A stretch of 64,000 bases of DNA from Simkania sp. (GCA_027942475.1 JAQFVP010000002.1:1-64000), one strand, 5' to 3'; shown: positions 39,643-49,243, counted from the stretch's first letter. Notes: a model not told the origin generated them from the sequence alone. Numbers and translations are program-made.

Positions 39643-40224
39643 ATGAAACCCGAAAATCAGAAAGAAGAAAAAGGAAAACCCGTGGAAGAGTTGGACGAAA
39701 AAGAGAGTTTGCCCACATCTGAAGAACTGCAATCTGCACTGCGCAGTCAGCAAGAGAAAAACCTCCGTCTCTTAGCAGAGATGGAAAATGTGCGCAAGCG
39801 AATGCAAAAAGACAAACAGGACACCGCCCGCTTTGCAGTGGAAAACGTAATCGGGGAATTCTTGGAGCCTATGGATAATTTTGAAAATGCGTGCAATTTT
39901 ACGCATCAAGCATCTGAAGAGGTAAAAAATTGGGCAAAAGGGTTTGAAATGATCCTCGGTCAGTTTAAAGAGATTTTATCCAATCATCACGTCACTCCAT
40001 TTTTATCCGAAGGAACGCAGTTCGATCCACACCTACACGATGTCATTGAGATTGAAGAAACAGAACAATACAAAGAAGAAATGGTCATCCAAGAATTTGT
40101 ACGTGGGTACAAATGTGGTGATCGGGTCCTTCGCCCCGCTAGAGTGAAGGTGGCGAAGCAACCAGCAAAAGAAGATAAACAGAGTGAAGACAAAGTAAAA
40201 GAACAAATCGAAGGAGAAGAGTAA
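39643..40224 (+). CDS. grpE: Nucleotide exchange factor GrpE
   Basis: [38 protein letters not shown]; next to dnaK. Confidence 0.95.
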   Translation: MKPENQKEEKGKPVEELDEKESLPTSEELQSALRSQQEKNLRLLAEMENVRKRMQKDKQDTARFAVENVIGEFLEPMDNFENACNFTHQASEEVKNWAKGFEMILGQFKEILSNHHVTPFLSEGTQFDPHLHDVIEIEETEQYKEEMVIQEFVRGYKCGDRVLRPARVKVAKQPAKEDKQSEDKVKEQIEGEE

Positions 40225-40226
40225 AC

Positions 40227-42158
40227 ATGACGCAAAAGAAAAGCAAAGTCATTGGAATTGATTTGGGAACAACAAATTCCTGCGTTGCCGTGATGGAAGG
40301 CGGCTCTGCAGAGGTCATCGCAAACGCCGAAGGGACGAGAACAACCCCTTCCATTGTCTCGTACAAGGATGGGGAACGTCTCGTGGGAATTCCCGCCAAA
40401 CGACAAGCGGTGACCAATCCCGAAAAAACCCTTTTTTCAACCAAGCGTTTTATTGGACGCAAACATGCCGAAGTGGCCGAGGAAATCAAGACGGTTCCCT
40501 ACCATGTAGCGGCAAACAGTAACGGAGATGTCATTTTCAAAGTGGATGACAAGACTCTAAAACCGGAAGAAGTGGGTGCGCAAGTGCTCATCAAAATGAA
40601 AGAAACCGCCGAGGAATACCTCGGAGAGAAAGTGACGGAAGCTGTGATTACGGTCCCCGCCTATTTTGATGACGCGCAGAGGCAATCGACAAAAGATGCG
40701 GGGCGCATTGCGGGTCTTGATGTAAAACGGATTATTCCCGAACCAACAGCCGCCGCCTTGGCCTATGGCCTCGACAAAAAAAACACAGATCAAAAAATTG
40801 CTGTGTTTGATTTAGGGGGAGGAACTTTTGACATCTCAATTCTAGAAATTGGAGATGGCGTTTTTGAAGTTCTCTCCACCAATGGGGACACCCACTTGGG
40901 TGGTGATGACTTCGATACTGTGGTCATTAAATGGATTCTCGAAGAGTTCAAAAAAGAGCACGGGATCGATTTGTCTAAAGACAAGATGGCCCTCCAGCGC
41001 ATTAAAGATGCCGCAGAAAAAGCAAAAATTGAGCTTTCGGGCACACAGCAAACCGAGATCAATCAACCCTTCATCACGATGGACGCAAGTGGTCCCAAAC
41101 ACCTTTCACTTACGCTGAGTCGCCCAAAGCTAGAGGGGCTTGCCTCCCACTTGATTCAGCGATGCATAGAACCTTGTCACAAGGCAATGAAAGACGCCAA
41201 CCTCACGCAAGATCAAATTCATGACGTTTTACTCGTCGGAGGGATGAGTCGTATGCCCGCCGTCCAGGAGAAAGTCAAAGAGATCTTTGGCAAAGAACCC
41301 CATAAAGGGGTGAATCCGGATGAAGTGGTCGCCACTGGTGCCGCTATTCAAGGTGGGGTCCTTTCTGGCGACGTCAAAGATGTTTTGCTACTCGATGTCA
41401 TTCCCCTGACTTTGGGCATCGAGACCTTAGGCGGCGTGATGACACCGCTTGTCGAACGAAACACCACAATCCCAACGCAAAAAAAACAGACATTTTCGAC
41501 AGCGGTCGATAATCAGCCTGCAGTGACGATCATCGTCTTGCAAGGGGAGCGTAAAATGGCGTCAGACAATAAAGAGATTGGTCGTTTTGATTTGACAGAT
41601 ATCCCCCCCTCACCTAGGGGAACACCACAAATCGAAGTGAGCTTTGATATCGATGCAGATGCTATTTTGCACGTTTCGGCCAAAGATTTAGGAACGGGTA
41701 AGGAGCAAAAAATTCGGATCGAGGCAAAATCGGGGCTTTCTGAAAGCGAAATCAACCGTATGGTCAAAGATGCGGAAGAGCATGCTGAAGAGGATCAAAA
41801 ACGGCACGAGCAAGTGGCAGTTAAAAACCAAGCAGAAAGCCTCGTGTTCCAAGCGGAAAAAGCGCTCAAAGAGCACAAAGATAAAATTTCAAAGGAGCTG
41901 ACCAAAGAGATTCAGGGCAAAGTTGATGCTTTGAAAAAAACAATCAGCGCCGGTGAAAGCACCGCGATCAAAGCGGCAACCGATGATCTTAGTGCCCACA
42001 TCCAAAAGATTGGGGCAGAGATGCAGCAAAACCAGCAATCGGCCTCTCAGACGCAAGATGCGAATCCTCAATCAAATACATCTAATGCCTCACAGGGCAA
42101 AGGGGAAAGTAAGGATATAGAAGACGCCGAAGTGGAGGTTGTTGACGACGAGAAGTAA
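40227..42158 (+). CDS. dnaK: Chaperone DnaK (Hsp70)
   Basis: [48 protein letters not shown]. Confidence 0.99.
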   Translation: MTQKKSKVIGIDLGTTNSCVAVMEGGSAEVIANAEGTRTTPSIVSYKDGERLVGIPAKRQAVTNPEKTLFSTKRFIGRKHAEVAEEIKTVPYHVAANSNGDVIFKVDDKTLKPEEVGAQVLIKMKETAEEYLGEKVTEAVITVPAYFDDAQRQSTKDAGRIAGLDVKRIIPEPTAAALAYGLDKKNTDQKIAVFDLGGGTFDISILEIGDGVFEVLSTNGDTHLGGDDFDTVVIKWILEEFKKEHGIDLSKDKMALQRIKDAAEKAKIELSGTQQTEINQPFITMDASGPKHLSLTLSRPKLEGLASHLIQRCIEPCHKAMKDANLTQDQIHDVLLVGGMSRMPAVQEKVKEIFGKEPHKGVNPDEVVATGAAIQGGVLSGDVKDVLLLDVIPLTLGIETLGGVMTPLVERNTTIPTQKKQTFSTAVDNQPAVTIIVLQGERKMASDNKEIGRFDLTDIPPSPRGTPQIEVSFDIDADAILHVSAKDLGTGKEQKIRIEAKSGLSESEINRMVKDAEEHAEEDQKRHEQVAVKNQAESLVFQAEKALKEHKDKISKELTKEIQGKVDALKKTISAGESTAIKAATDDLSAHIQKIGAEMQQNQQSASQTQDANPQSNTSNASQGKGESKDIEDAEVEVVDDEK

Positions 42159-42170
42159 TTTTACGAGTCT

Positions 42171-42197
42171 TGAGGGAAGCTAAAAAAGCTTCCCTCA
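42171..42197 (+). terminator. Stem-loop after dnaK, putative terminator
   Basis: TGAGGGAAGC-TAAAAAA-GCTTCCCTCA: perfect ~10 bp stem just downstream of the dnaK stop; no strong T-run. Confidence 0.65.
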
Positions 42198-42338
42198 TCC
42201 TCAACATTGTTTGTATACTGGAAAAAATTAGAAATTTCACTCTGCTTTCAGCTGTAAAGAGCCCTATTGGCTTGATCATAAATTGAAATATTTAATTTTA
42301 AGCAGCAAAATAACTAAGACTGATTTAGGCTAAAAATT

Positions 42339-43202
42339 ATGCAAGCTCTTGTCTACATCGATGGCCAAATTGTTCCCGAAGAAAAAGCAAAAATTTCCGT
42401 TTTTGACCTCAGTGTCTGTAGGGGATATGCCGTCTTTGATTTCATGCGCACTTATCAGGGACAACCGTTTCGGCTTTGGGACCACCTCAACCGATTCTCA
42501 GCATCGGCAGAAACAGTGGGTTTGCCCATGCCCCTTTCAATCGATGAAATCGCAGACATCATCGATCGGTTGCTTGCGCAGGCTCCCTATTCAGAAGCGA
42601 ACATTAAAATCTTTCTCACTGGTGGAGAGTCGAGCGATCAATTCACCCCAGAAGATCGCCCCCTATTTTTTGCCTTCGTCTATCCGATCCAATCCCCACC
42701 AAAACAGATCTATTCTGATGGGATCACACTGACGAGCAGTATCTACGAAAGACCCTATCCATCTTGTAAAAGTATTCACTATTTAACCTCGATTGTCGCT
42801 TTACGCCGCGCGCAAAAGCAAGGAGCACATGATGTGCTTTTTTTGAACCATCGAAACGAAATCCTCGAAACGGGATCTGCTAATTTTTTTGGGGTTATAA
42901 AAGGGAAGGTCGTCACTTCTAAAACAGGGATCATCACAGGCGTGACTCGCCAAGTGGTTTTAGAGCTTCTCAAGGCGAAAAAAATTCCCTGTGAAGTGCG
43001 CACCATGTCCTATCGAGAAGTGCAGAGTTTTGACGGGGCTTTTATCACCTCGAGCAGTAAACAGGTCGTCCCAGTAGTGCAAATTGATCAAAAAAAACTG
43101 CCCATACACCCTTTGATCAAAGAGCTGATCCAATATTTCCGATTGTATACGCAGCAGACTTTGCAACTTTCTAACTCACGATCTGGAGCAAATAAGAGGT
43201 AA
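42339..43202 (+). CDS. Class IV aminotransferase (branched-chain/D-amino acid aminotransferase-like)
   Basis: YIDGQIVPEEKAKISVFDLSVCRGYAVFD; NEILETGSANFFGVIKGKVVTSKTGIITGVTRQVVLEL. Confidence 0.85.
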   Translation: MQALVYIDGQIVPEEKAKISVFDLSVCRGYAVFDFMRTYQGQPFRLWDHLNRFSASAETVGLPMPLSIDEIADIIDRLLAQAPYSEANIKIFLTGGESSDQFTPEDRPLFFAFVYPIQSPPKQIYSDGITLTSSIYERPYPSCKSIHYLTSIVALRRAQKQGAHDVLFLNHRNEILETGSANFFGVIKGKVVTSKTGIITGVTRQVVLELLKAKKIPCEVRTMSYREVQSFDGAFITSSSKQVVPVVQIDQKKLPIHPLIKELIQYFRLYTQQTLQLSNSRSGANKR

Positions 43203-43257
43203 ACTGTGTATCCTTTTTTTGTGGTAAAAAGAGCAATGAAAAAGTGAGAAAAACCCG

Positions 43258-44664
43258 ATGTCAAATCATCGATTTTCCCCAGAACGCACCTTTGAAATCA
43301 GGATCACAGACTACTCTAAAAAAGGGCATGGGACAGCTTTTATGCCCCTTAGAGAAGGGGCCGCCCCGATTCAAGTAGAGGTCCCTTCGACGAGTGTAGG
43401 CGATCAAGTAGAGATAGCACTGACCAAACAAAAAAAAGGTGGATTGCGACGGGCTAAGCTTGTAAGAGTTGTACGAGGTTCGGATGTGCGCACCGAAGCT
43501 CGGTGTGCACATGCAAAGCTCTGTGGTGGATGCAGCTGGCAACACATCGATTATCCATCTCAACTTAGCCAAAAAGAAAAATGGGTGCAAAACCAATTTT
43601 CCCACTTTTCAAACGCTGTTTTTCACCCCATCATTCCCGCTACACCCTTTTGGCGTTATCGCAACAAAATGGAATTTTCTTTTTCCGAAAGTAAGGAGGG
43701 AGAAAAATTTTTGGGCCTAATCAAGACCTACTCGCGCAAACAAGTGATGAACTTAGATCAGTGTCACCTCGTTTCCCCTTGGTTTATTCAAGTCACTCGG
43801 GCGGTCATTGATTGGTGGAAGGCCTCCTCTTTGCACTCGTTTCACCCCCCATCAGAAAGAGGTACGTTGCGCACGCTGACTTTGCGTGAAGGGATGAGGA
43901 CGGGGAAGAAAATGGTCTTTCTAACCATTTCTGGCAACCACGAATATTTTGTGAAAAACTCCGATTTGATGGGTTTCAAACAGGCAATTTTACAGGCTTT
44001 GCCCGGAGAAGACCCTACAATTTATGTCCGCATTCAGCAGGCAAAAAAAAACCGCCCTACCACTTTTTACGAAATTCATTTACACGGACCTAACTCTCTA
44101 CACGAAACGCTCCATATTAATGGACGGGCAGTGCACTTTTACATCAGTCCGGCTTCATTTTTCCAACCCAACACGTTGCAGGCAGAAAAACTCTACAAAA
44201 AGGTTCTTAGTTTAGCCTCCCCCCACCCATCGATGCGCATCTATGATTTCTACGCGGGGTGCGGATCGATCGGTATGGTCTTTGCCCCTTTTGTCAAAAA
44301 AGTCTTGGGAATTGAGCAATGTGCATATGCCGTTTGTGATGCAAAAGTAAATATCGCCGCCAACAAACTAGACAATGTGACAGTTTTGTGTGGTGATGTC
44401 GGTGATATCCTATCCGAAGAGATAAGACGGCCCGCCGATCTTGTTATTCTCAACCCACCCCGCTCAGGTCTTGATAAATTGGCCATAGAGCAACTTGCGC
44501 AGCTTGGATGTAAAAAAATTATTTATATTTCCTGCAATATGTTTACGCAAAGCAAAAATATATTAGAACTTACTCGGTATGGGTATCGATTACAATCTAT
44601 TCAACCCATTGATCAATTTCCCCACACCCCCCACATTGAAATCATTTCACTACTAGAAAAATAA
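43258..44664 (+). CDS. RNA uracil-C5 methyltransferase, TrmA/RlmD family
   Basis: CAHAKLCGGCSWQHIDYPSQLSQKEKWV; YDFYAGCGSIGMVFA; VILNPPRSGLDKLAIEQL; IIYISCNMFTQSKNI. Confidence 0.9.
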   Translation: MSNHRFSPERTFEIRITDYSKKGHGTAFMPLREGAAPIQVEVPSTSVGDQVEIALTKQKKGGLRRAKLVRVVRGSDVRTEARCAHAKLCGGCSWQHIDYPSQLSQKEKWVQNQFSHFSNAVFHPIIPATPFWRYRNKMEFSFSESKEGEKFLGLIKTYSRKQVMNLDQCHLVSPWFIQVTRAVIDWWKASSLHSFHPPSERGTLRTLTLREGMRTGKKMVFLTISGNHEYFVKNSDLMGFKQAILQALPGEDPTIYVRIQQAKKNRPTTFYEIHLHGPNSLHETLHINGRAVHFYISPASFFQPNTLQAEKLYKKVLSLASPHPSMRIYDFYAGCGSIGMVFAPFVKKVLGIEQCAYAVCDAKVNIAANKLDNVTVLCGDVGDILSEEIRRPADLVILNPPRSGLDKLAIEQLAQLGCKKIIYISCNMFTQSKNILELTRYGYRLQSIQPIDQFPHTPHIEIISLLEK

Positions 44665-44726
44665 ATATCTGTTTTAGTATAATTTCGATAAGCTCATAAA
44701 ATTTTTTGATTATACAGAGGCTATTT

Positions 44727-45116
44727 ATGAAAAAATCATTATTACTATTTTCTTTACTCTCCTCTTCCCCCCTTCTTGCGGATGGAGCCTCCGGCCCTTT
44801 GTCTGCTCAAGGAATGCCTAAAATGCTCATCATATGTGGTGCCTTTTTTGCTCTTATGTACTTCGTTTTATTGCGCCCTGAACAAAAGCGACGTAAAAAA
44901 ATGGAACAACTCCAAACCAACCTCTCAAAAGGGGATCATGTTACCGCCATGGGCATGGTGGGCACAGTCAGCCAGCTCAAGGAAAAAACAGTAGTCTTGA
45001 AAATGATCGAAGGAGCAAAAATAGAGGTTCTCAAGGGTGCAATTTCAGAAGTTCGCTCTTTTGAAAATAAACAATCAGATCTATCTGACGCTTCTGCAAG
45101 CAAAACCGATTCTTAA
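44727..45116 (+). CDS. yajC: Preprotein translocase subunit YajC
   Basis: Single TM (MLIICGAFFALMYFVLLRPEQKRRKKMEQLQTNLSKGDHVTAMGMVGTV). Confidence 0.92.
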   Translation: MKKSLLLFSLLSSSPLLADGASGPLSAQGMPKMLIICGAFFALMYFVLLRPEQKRRKKMEQLQTNLSKGDHVTAMGMVGTVSQLKEKTVVLKMIEGAKIEVLKGAISEVRSFENKQSDLSDASASKTDS

Positions 45117-45157
45117 AAGCCACCCCCGCTTCTTACCTGTTCGCTCCTCTACCTTTT

Positions 45158-46369
45158 TTACATCGGTGGGCCTTTTTTCTTGAGATACCGAACAAGGCAA
45201 TACACAGAAGATGTGGTGCTCGCAAAGAAAAGGAAAGCGAGCCCACCTTTCAAAAGGATTGACACAACACCTCCCCTTCCTTGTACTTCTTTTGCAGCGT
45301 ACACAGGGGCTTTTTCAATTAGAGTCCCGTTTTCATTGAGAATATGCACCTCTCCTAAAAGTTCCCCTTTTTGGATGGGGGGCGCTTTTTCCCTCCATTT
45401 CAATTCAACTCGAATCGAGGGCTCTTCTGAAGGGTAATAACGGATGAAAATGTCTTGGTCAAGTAGAGCGGTGATCTCTGCCTGCCCTTGTTTCCCCTTT
45501 CGCTCAAACAAGGTTTCTTTTCTGTTAAAAAGGGGCCTTACCCTCTCTTTTTCTGAAAAAGCGGCTTCAAAAAGGCGAGTGGCATCCCGATCCCTTTGAC
45601 TAGAACCCGTAGAATCCATCAAAACGGCAATCAGAGTGCGCCCTTTTTGCTCAGCTACTCCCACAAAGGTATAATTGCCACTTTTATGCCATCCATTTTT
45701 TGTAGCCAAAACATTGGGATAGAAAAATTGCCCTGTTTGTATCGGTGTGTTTTTACTTCGCACAAATTCCTGAAAAAGCGTAGAGCATCTCATCGGTCCC
45801 ATGTCAAAAGCGCACCGATTTTTCAGAATTTCTCTCATGACCACTGCCATATCGTAGGCCGTGGTCACATGCTTTGGGCTATATGCGCCGTGGGGATTGA
45901 GAAAGTGGGTATTTTTGCACCCTATCTCTTTGAGATACTCATTCATCCCTTGCACAAATTGCGAAGTAGTGCCCCCAACATGATGCGCAATGCAATGGGC
46001 CGCAACATGACCTGAAGTGTGCAGCATGTGGTTAAAGAGCTCTTGCAAGGAAATTTTTTTTCCTGGTTTAATCTGATGATCGCATGCTTTTTTAGGTGTA
46101 ATCCGCTTGAGGCAATGACGGGGGCATATAACAATTTCATCCGCCCCTCTAAGCCCCTTTTTGAGGGCATATAGAAAAGTCGCCATTTGTGTGATATCGG
46201 CTGGGTATTTCAAATGGTGGGGGTTTTTTGCGTAGAGAATCATGCCCGTCTCTGCGTTCATCAACATCGCCGCTTTTGCCTCTACTTTTAGTTGCAATGT
46301 CTCAGCACTCATCAATTTACTTAGAAAAACAAGCAATAGAAAAAAAGCTTTCATCATGTAACCTAGCAC
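45158..46369 (-). CDS. dacF: PBP5/DacF-family D-Ala-D-Ala carboxypeptidase-like protein with substituted catalytic motifs
   Basis: Family fold motifs (AMLMNAETGMILYAKNPHHLKYPADITQMATFLYAL; MNEYLKEIGCKNTHFLNPHG) but SxxK, SxN and KTG are not conserved. Confidence 0.8.
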   Translation of the reverse strand: MLGYMMKAFFLLLVFLSKLMSAETLQLKVEAKAAMLMNAETGMILYAKNPHHLKYPADITQMATFLYALKKGLRGADEIVICPRHCLKRITPKKACDHQIKPGKKISLQELFNHMLHTSGHVAAHCIAHHVGGTTSQFVQGMNEYLKEIGCKNTHFLNPHGAYSPKHVTTAYDMAVVMREILKNRCAFDMGPMRCSTLFQEFVRSKNTPIQTGQFFYPNVLATKNGWHKSGNYTFVGVAEQKGRTLIAVLMDSTGSSQRDRDATRLFEAAFSEKERVRPLFNRKETLFERKGKQGQAEITALLDQDIFIRYYPSEEPSIRVELKWREKAPPIQKGELLGEVHILNENGTLIEKAPVYAAKEVQGRGGVVSILLKGGLAFLFFASTTSSVYCLVRYLKKKGPPM

Positions 46370-46381
46370 TAAAGAAAATAA

Positions 46382-46606
46382 CTAAGGGGCGTCCTCTTTT
46401 ATCTTTTTAAGCCGTCGAGTGGCCTGAAGTACCTCTTCGTCAATGAAAAAAGTGATACCCTCTTTTGCAACTAAGTTCTTGTTATACGCTTTCCAAGTGC
46501 GTTTTTGCATGGGAGGCTCTTTGTTCATTTTGAATTTTAGATAAGAAGATTCTCTTTTTTAAGGAATTTTTAGAAGTTTTTTTTTACCGGTTTTTTCAAC
46601 ACAGTC
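46382..46606 (-). mobile_element. Remnant of an IS5-like element (transposase N-terminus plus IS end)
   Basis: Reverse-strand 48 aa fragment MNKEPPMQKRTWKAYNKNLVAKEGITFFIDEEVLQATRRLKKIKEDAP*, IS5-transposase-like N-terminus; followed outward by gactgtgttgaaaaaacc end. Confidence 0.5.
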
Positions 46607-46867
46607 TGTCATAAGAGCTCCAGTTGCGTATAGAACGCGTCTGCAGTTATCCTAAGGCTATGCCCCAGACCCCATTCTCGAGGGGGGAAAATAGTTTATT
46701 TTGCTTTCAAATTTTATCTATTACGCAGTTAAAGAACACTCCCACCGCATCAGCTCCTTAAGTTGACTTAATTGCTGTTTATTTATAAAATGTTCACAAA
46801 ACAAGGTTTTAAATTATTAATTAATTTCTATTTATTTATAAAATGTTTACAAAATAGGTTTTCAATT

Positions 46868-47917
46868 ATGACAACTCCAACAAATTCCGCATCTTCAACA
46901 GCAATGGACAATACCCAGTTTTCGGCAAGTTATCAATCTCTAACGAACCCAACAGATCAACAGATAGATGATATCTTTCAAAAGGTACGTGATGACCATC
47001 AAAAATTACATGATATCTTTCAAAAGGCAGATGATATCTTTCAAAAGTTACATGGTGACTATCAAAAGATAGATGGTATCTATCGAAAGATAGATCATAA
47101 CTGTCAAAAGTTACATGATGACTATCAAAAGTTCCTTGATGGATATCACACCAGACGTGATGGCCATCAAATGGCACGTGATGGCTATCAAAAGTTCCAT
47201 GGTGGCTATCAAATGTTACATGATAACTATCAAAGGTTACGTAATCACAGCCAGAAACGTGATTTCTATCAAAAGTTCCATGGTAGATATCAAAGGATGC
47301 ATGCTCAATATCAACAGGCACATGATAACTATCAAATAATACATGATGATTATCAAAAGCTCCGTGGTGACTATCAAAAGATACATGATAGTTATCAAAC
47401 AATACATGATAGCTACCAAAAGTGCAAAGAATTGGCAGAAGGGTCAGATGCAATCATCCAAATAAGTAAAGATGGGAAACTAGTTAAAACTACAAAAGAT
47501 AAAATCTTACCTGTTTTAAGCCAGTTTATTATACCAATGAAATTTTTGGATACTTCTTTTGAACTCCCTCAGGCTGCTGTTGAAGCACTTAAAGACAGAC
47601 GTGAAGGCTCAGCTAAAATCTCAAAAAACATTGTAATGTTAAAAGCTGTATCGATGGAAACAACAATTGGCACGGAAACCGTCTTATTTATATCTTATCC
47701 CCCATTTAGGGAAGCAAATAGTTCAGAATCTTTGAAATATACTTTAGAATATTTAGAGTATATTCTTCCGACAATAACAAAAATTTTGGGAAATGTTGGG
47801 ACAGAAACTTCGGAAATTTTGGGAAATGTTGGGACAGAAACTTCGGAAAATGTTGTAGCAGCAACTAACAATGCCCCCCCGACAGAGCACAACGTAAATA
47901 TGTGTCAAATAATCTAA
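46868..47917 (+). CDS. Heptad-repeat (Y-Q-K) coiled-coil protein with C-terminal CaaX-like CQII
   Basis: About 20 near-tandem 7-aa units (DGYQKFHGGYQMLHDNYQRL...); ends EHNVNMCQII*. Confidence 0.75.
   Translation: MTTPTNSASSTAMDNTQFSASYQSLTNPTDQQIDDIFQKVRDDHQKLHDIFQKADDIFQKLHGDYQKIDGIYRKIDHNCQKLHDDYQKFLDGYHTRRDGHQMARDGYQKFHGGYQMLHDNYQRLRNHSQKRDFYQKFHGRYQRMHAQYQQAHDNYQIIHDDYQKLRGDYQKIHDSYQTIHDSYQKCKELAEGSDAIIQISKDGKLVKTTKDKILPVLSQFIIPMKFLDTSFELPQAAVEALKDRREGSAKISKNIVMLKAVSMETTIGTETVLFISYPPFREANSSESLKYTLEYLEYILPTITKILGNVGTETSEILGNVGTETSENVVAATNNAPPTEHNVNMCQII
46966..47423 (+). repeat. Tandem ~21-bp repeats (coding)
   Basis: Units such as tgatggctatcaaaagttcca / tggtgactatcaaaagataca repeated with a 21-nt period. 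Confidence 0.85.
47783..47848 (+). repeat. 33-bp direct repeat (NVGTETSEILG), two units
   Basis: attttgggaaatgttgggacagaaacttcggaa repeated at 47783 and 47816. Confidence 0.9.
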
Positions 47918-47985
47918 ACACAATCAAGTCAATGCTGTCTACTTTTACATCGCAACATTGTGAAAGTTTTTTTGGGAGAAAGGGC
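47871..47985 (+). repeat. Duplicated 3' end/downstream segment of the heptad genes, copy 1
   Basis: acagagcacaacgtaaatatgtgtcaaataatctaaacacaatcaagtcaatgctgtctacttttacatcgcaacattgtgaaagttttttt. Confidence 0.9.
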
Positions 47986-48204
47986 GCATATCCATCCACT
48001 TGTCAAATATACCTCTTGAACCTCCCCTTTTTTTGATTTCATCCACAAGACGCGCAAAGCGGCTTGGCTTGGGGAAAAAATCCCCAAAATTCAGCTTTGA
48101 TTGCATCCTCTTGCAAATGTTTGTTTGACTTAATTTCTATTTATTGGTAAATTTTTTCCAATTTTTTAAAAAAAGTACATGTCACATAAATAAGGTTTTA
48201 AACT

Positions 48205-49122
48205 ATGACTGCTGCAACAAATTCCGTATCTTCAACAGGAATGGACAATACCCAGTTTTGGGCGAGGGATCAGTCTCTAATACACCCAACAGATCGAAAG
48301 AAACACGATACCTATCAAAAGATATTTGAGCTCCATCAAAAGATATGTAATATCTATGAAAAGATAGACACTACATATGACAAGATAGACACTACCTATC
48401 AAAAGATAGACGATAACTGTAAAGAGAGAGTTCATATCTATGAAGAAATAAATGGTACCTATCAAAATTTATATGATAATTTTCAAAAGTTATATTTTAA
48501 CTATCAAAAGAGATTTGATATCTATCGAAAGGTGCGTGATGCATATCAACGGACACATGATGCAGATCAAAAGATTCGTGATCTCTATCGAAAGGTACGT
48601 GATCAATATCAACAGATGCGTGGTGCCTATCAAAAGATACGTGATGAAAATAAACAGATTGATGATGCCTATCAAAAAATACGTGATGAAGATCAAAATA
48701 CAAGTGATACCTATCAAAAAATATATGATATTTTTCAAAAATTATATGATAATCGTCAACAAATATATGATAATCTTCAAAAAGAATATGATAATCTTCA
48801 AAAAAGATATGATAATCTTCAAAAGATATATCATAGCGATAAAAAGTTACATGATAACCATCAAAAGTTATTTGATAAATATCAAAAGTGCAAAGAATTG
48901 CCAAATAGGGAAAAAATTAGTGCAAAAATTTTTAAATATACCTCAGATTACATTGTTCCAATATTAATAAAAATTTTGAAAAATGTCGGGATAGGCATTG
49001 CGAACAGGGTTGGAGCAGCAATTGCGGAAGGTGTTGGAGTAGCAATTTTGAAAGGTGCTGCGGTAGCTTCGAAAAATACTGGGAAAGCAATTAAAAATGC
49101 CCCCCGACAGAGCGCAACGTAA
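48205..49122 (+). CDS. Heptad-repeat coiled-coil protein, paralog of the 46868 ORF
   Basis: N-terminus MTAATNSVSSTGMDNTQFWARDQSLIHPTD parallels paralog 1; ~28 heptads; Gly/Ala-rich C-terminus. Confidence 0.75.
   Translation: MTAATNSVSSTGMDNTQFWARDQSLIHPTDRKKHDTYQKIFELHQKICNIYEKIDTTYDKIDTTYQKIDDNCKERVHIYEEINGTYQNLYDNFQKLYFNYQKRFDIYRKVRDAYQRTHDADQKIRDLYRKVRDQYQQMRGAYQKIRDENKQIDDAYQKIRDEDQNTSDTYQKIYDIFQKLYDNRQQIYDNLQKEYDNLQKRYDNLQKIYHSDKKLHDNHQKLFDKYQKCKELPNREKISAKIFKYTSDYIVPILIKILKNVGIGIANRVGAAIAEGVGVAILKGAAVASKNTGKAIKNAPRQSAT
48298..48890 (+). repeat. Tandem ~21-bp repeats (coding)
   Basis: Units such as tgataatcttcaaaaagaata / tgataatcttcaaaaaagata with a 21-nt period. Confidence 0.85.
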
Positions 49123-49210
49123 GTATATATCAAATAATCTAAACACAATCAAGTCAATGCTGTCTACTTTTACATCGCAACACTGTGAAAGTTTTTTTGG
49201 AAGAAAGGGC
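49099..49210 (+). repeat. Duplicated 3' end/downstream segment of the heptad genes, copy 2
   Basis: acagagcgcaacgtaagtatatatcaaataatctaaacacaatcaagtcaatgctgtctacttttacatcgcaacactgtgaaagttttttt. Confidence 0.9.
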
Positions 49211-49243
49211 ATTGTCTAAAACGGCGGTTTGAGTCCCTTCAGA

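Noticed and set aside
47990-48130. Minus-strand open stretch NICKRMQSKLNFGDFFPKPSRFARLVDEIKKRGGSRGIFDKWMDMRPFSQKNFHNVAM
   Set aside because: Could be a gene fragment, but no family was recognised and part lies in the duplicated 3' segment; insufficient support
46966-48890. Possible CRISPR array because of regular short repeats
   Set aside because: The 21-nt units are contiguous without unique spacers, remain in frame, and encode heptads in long ORFs
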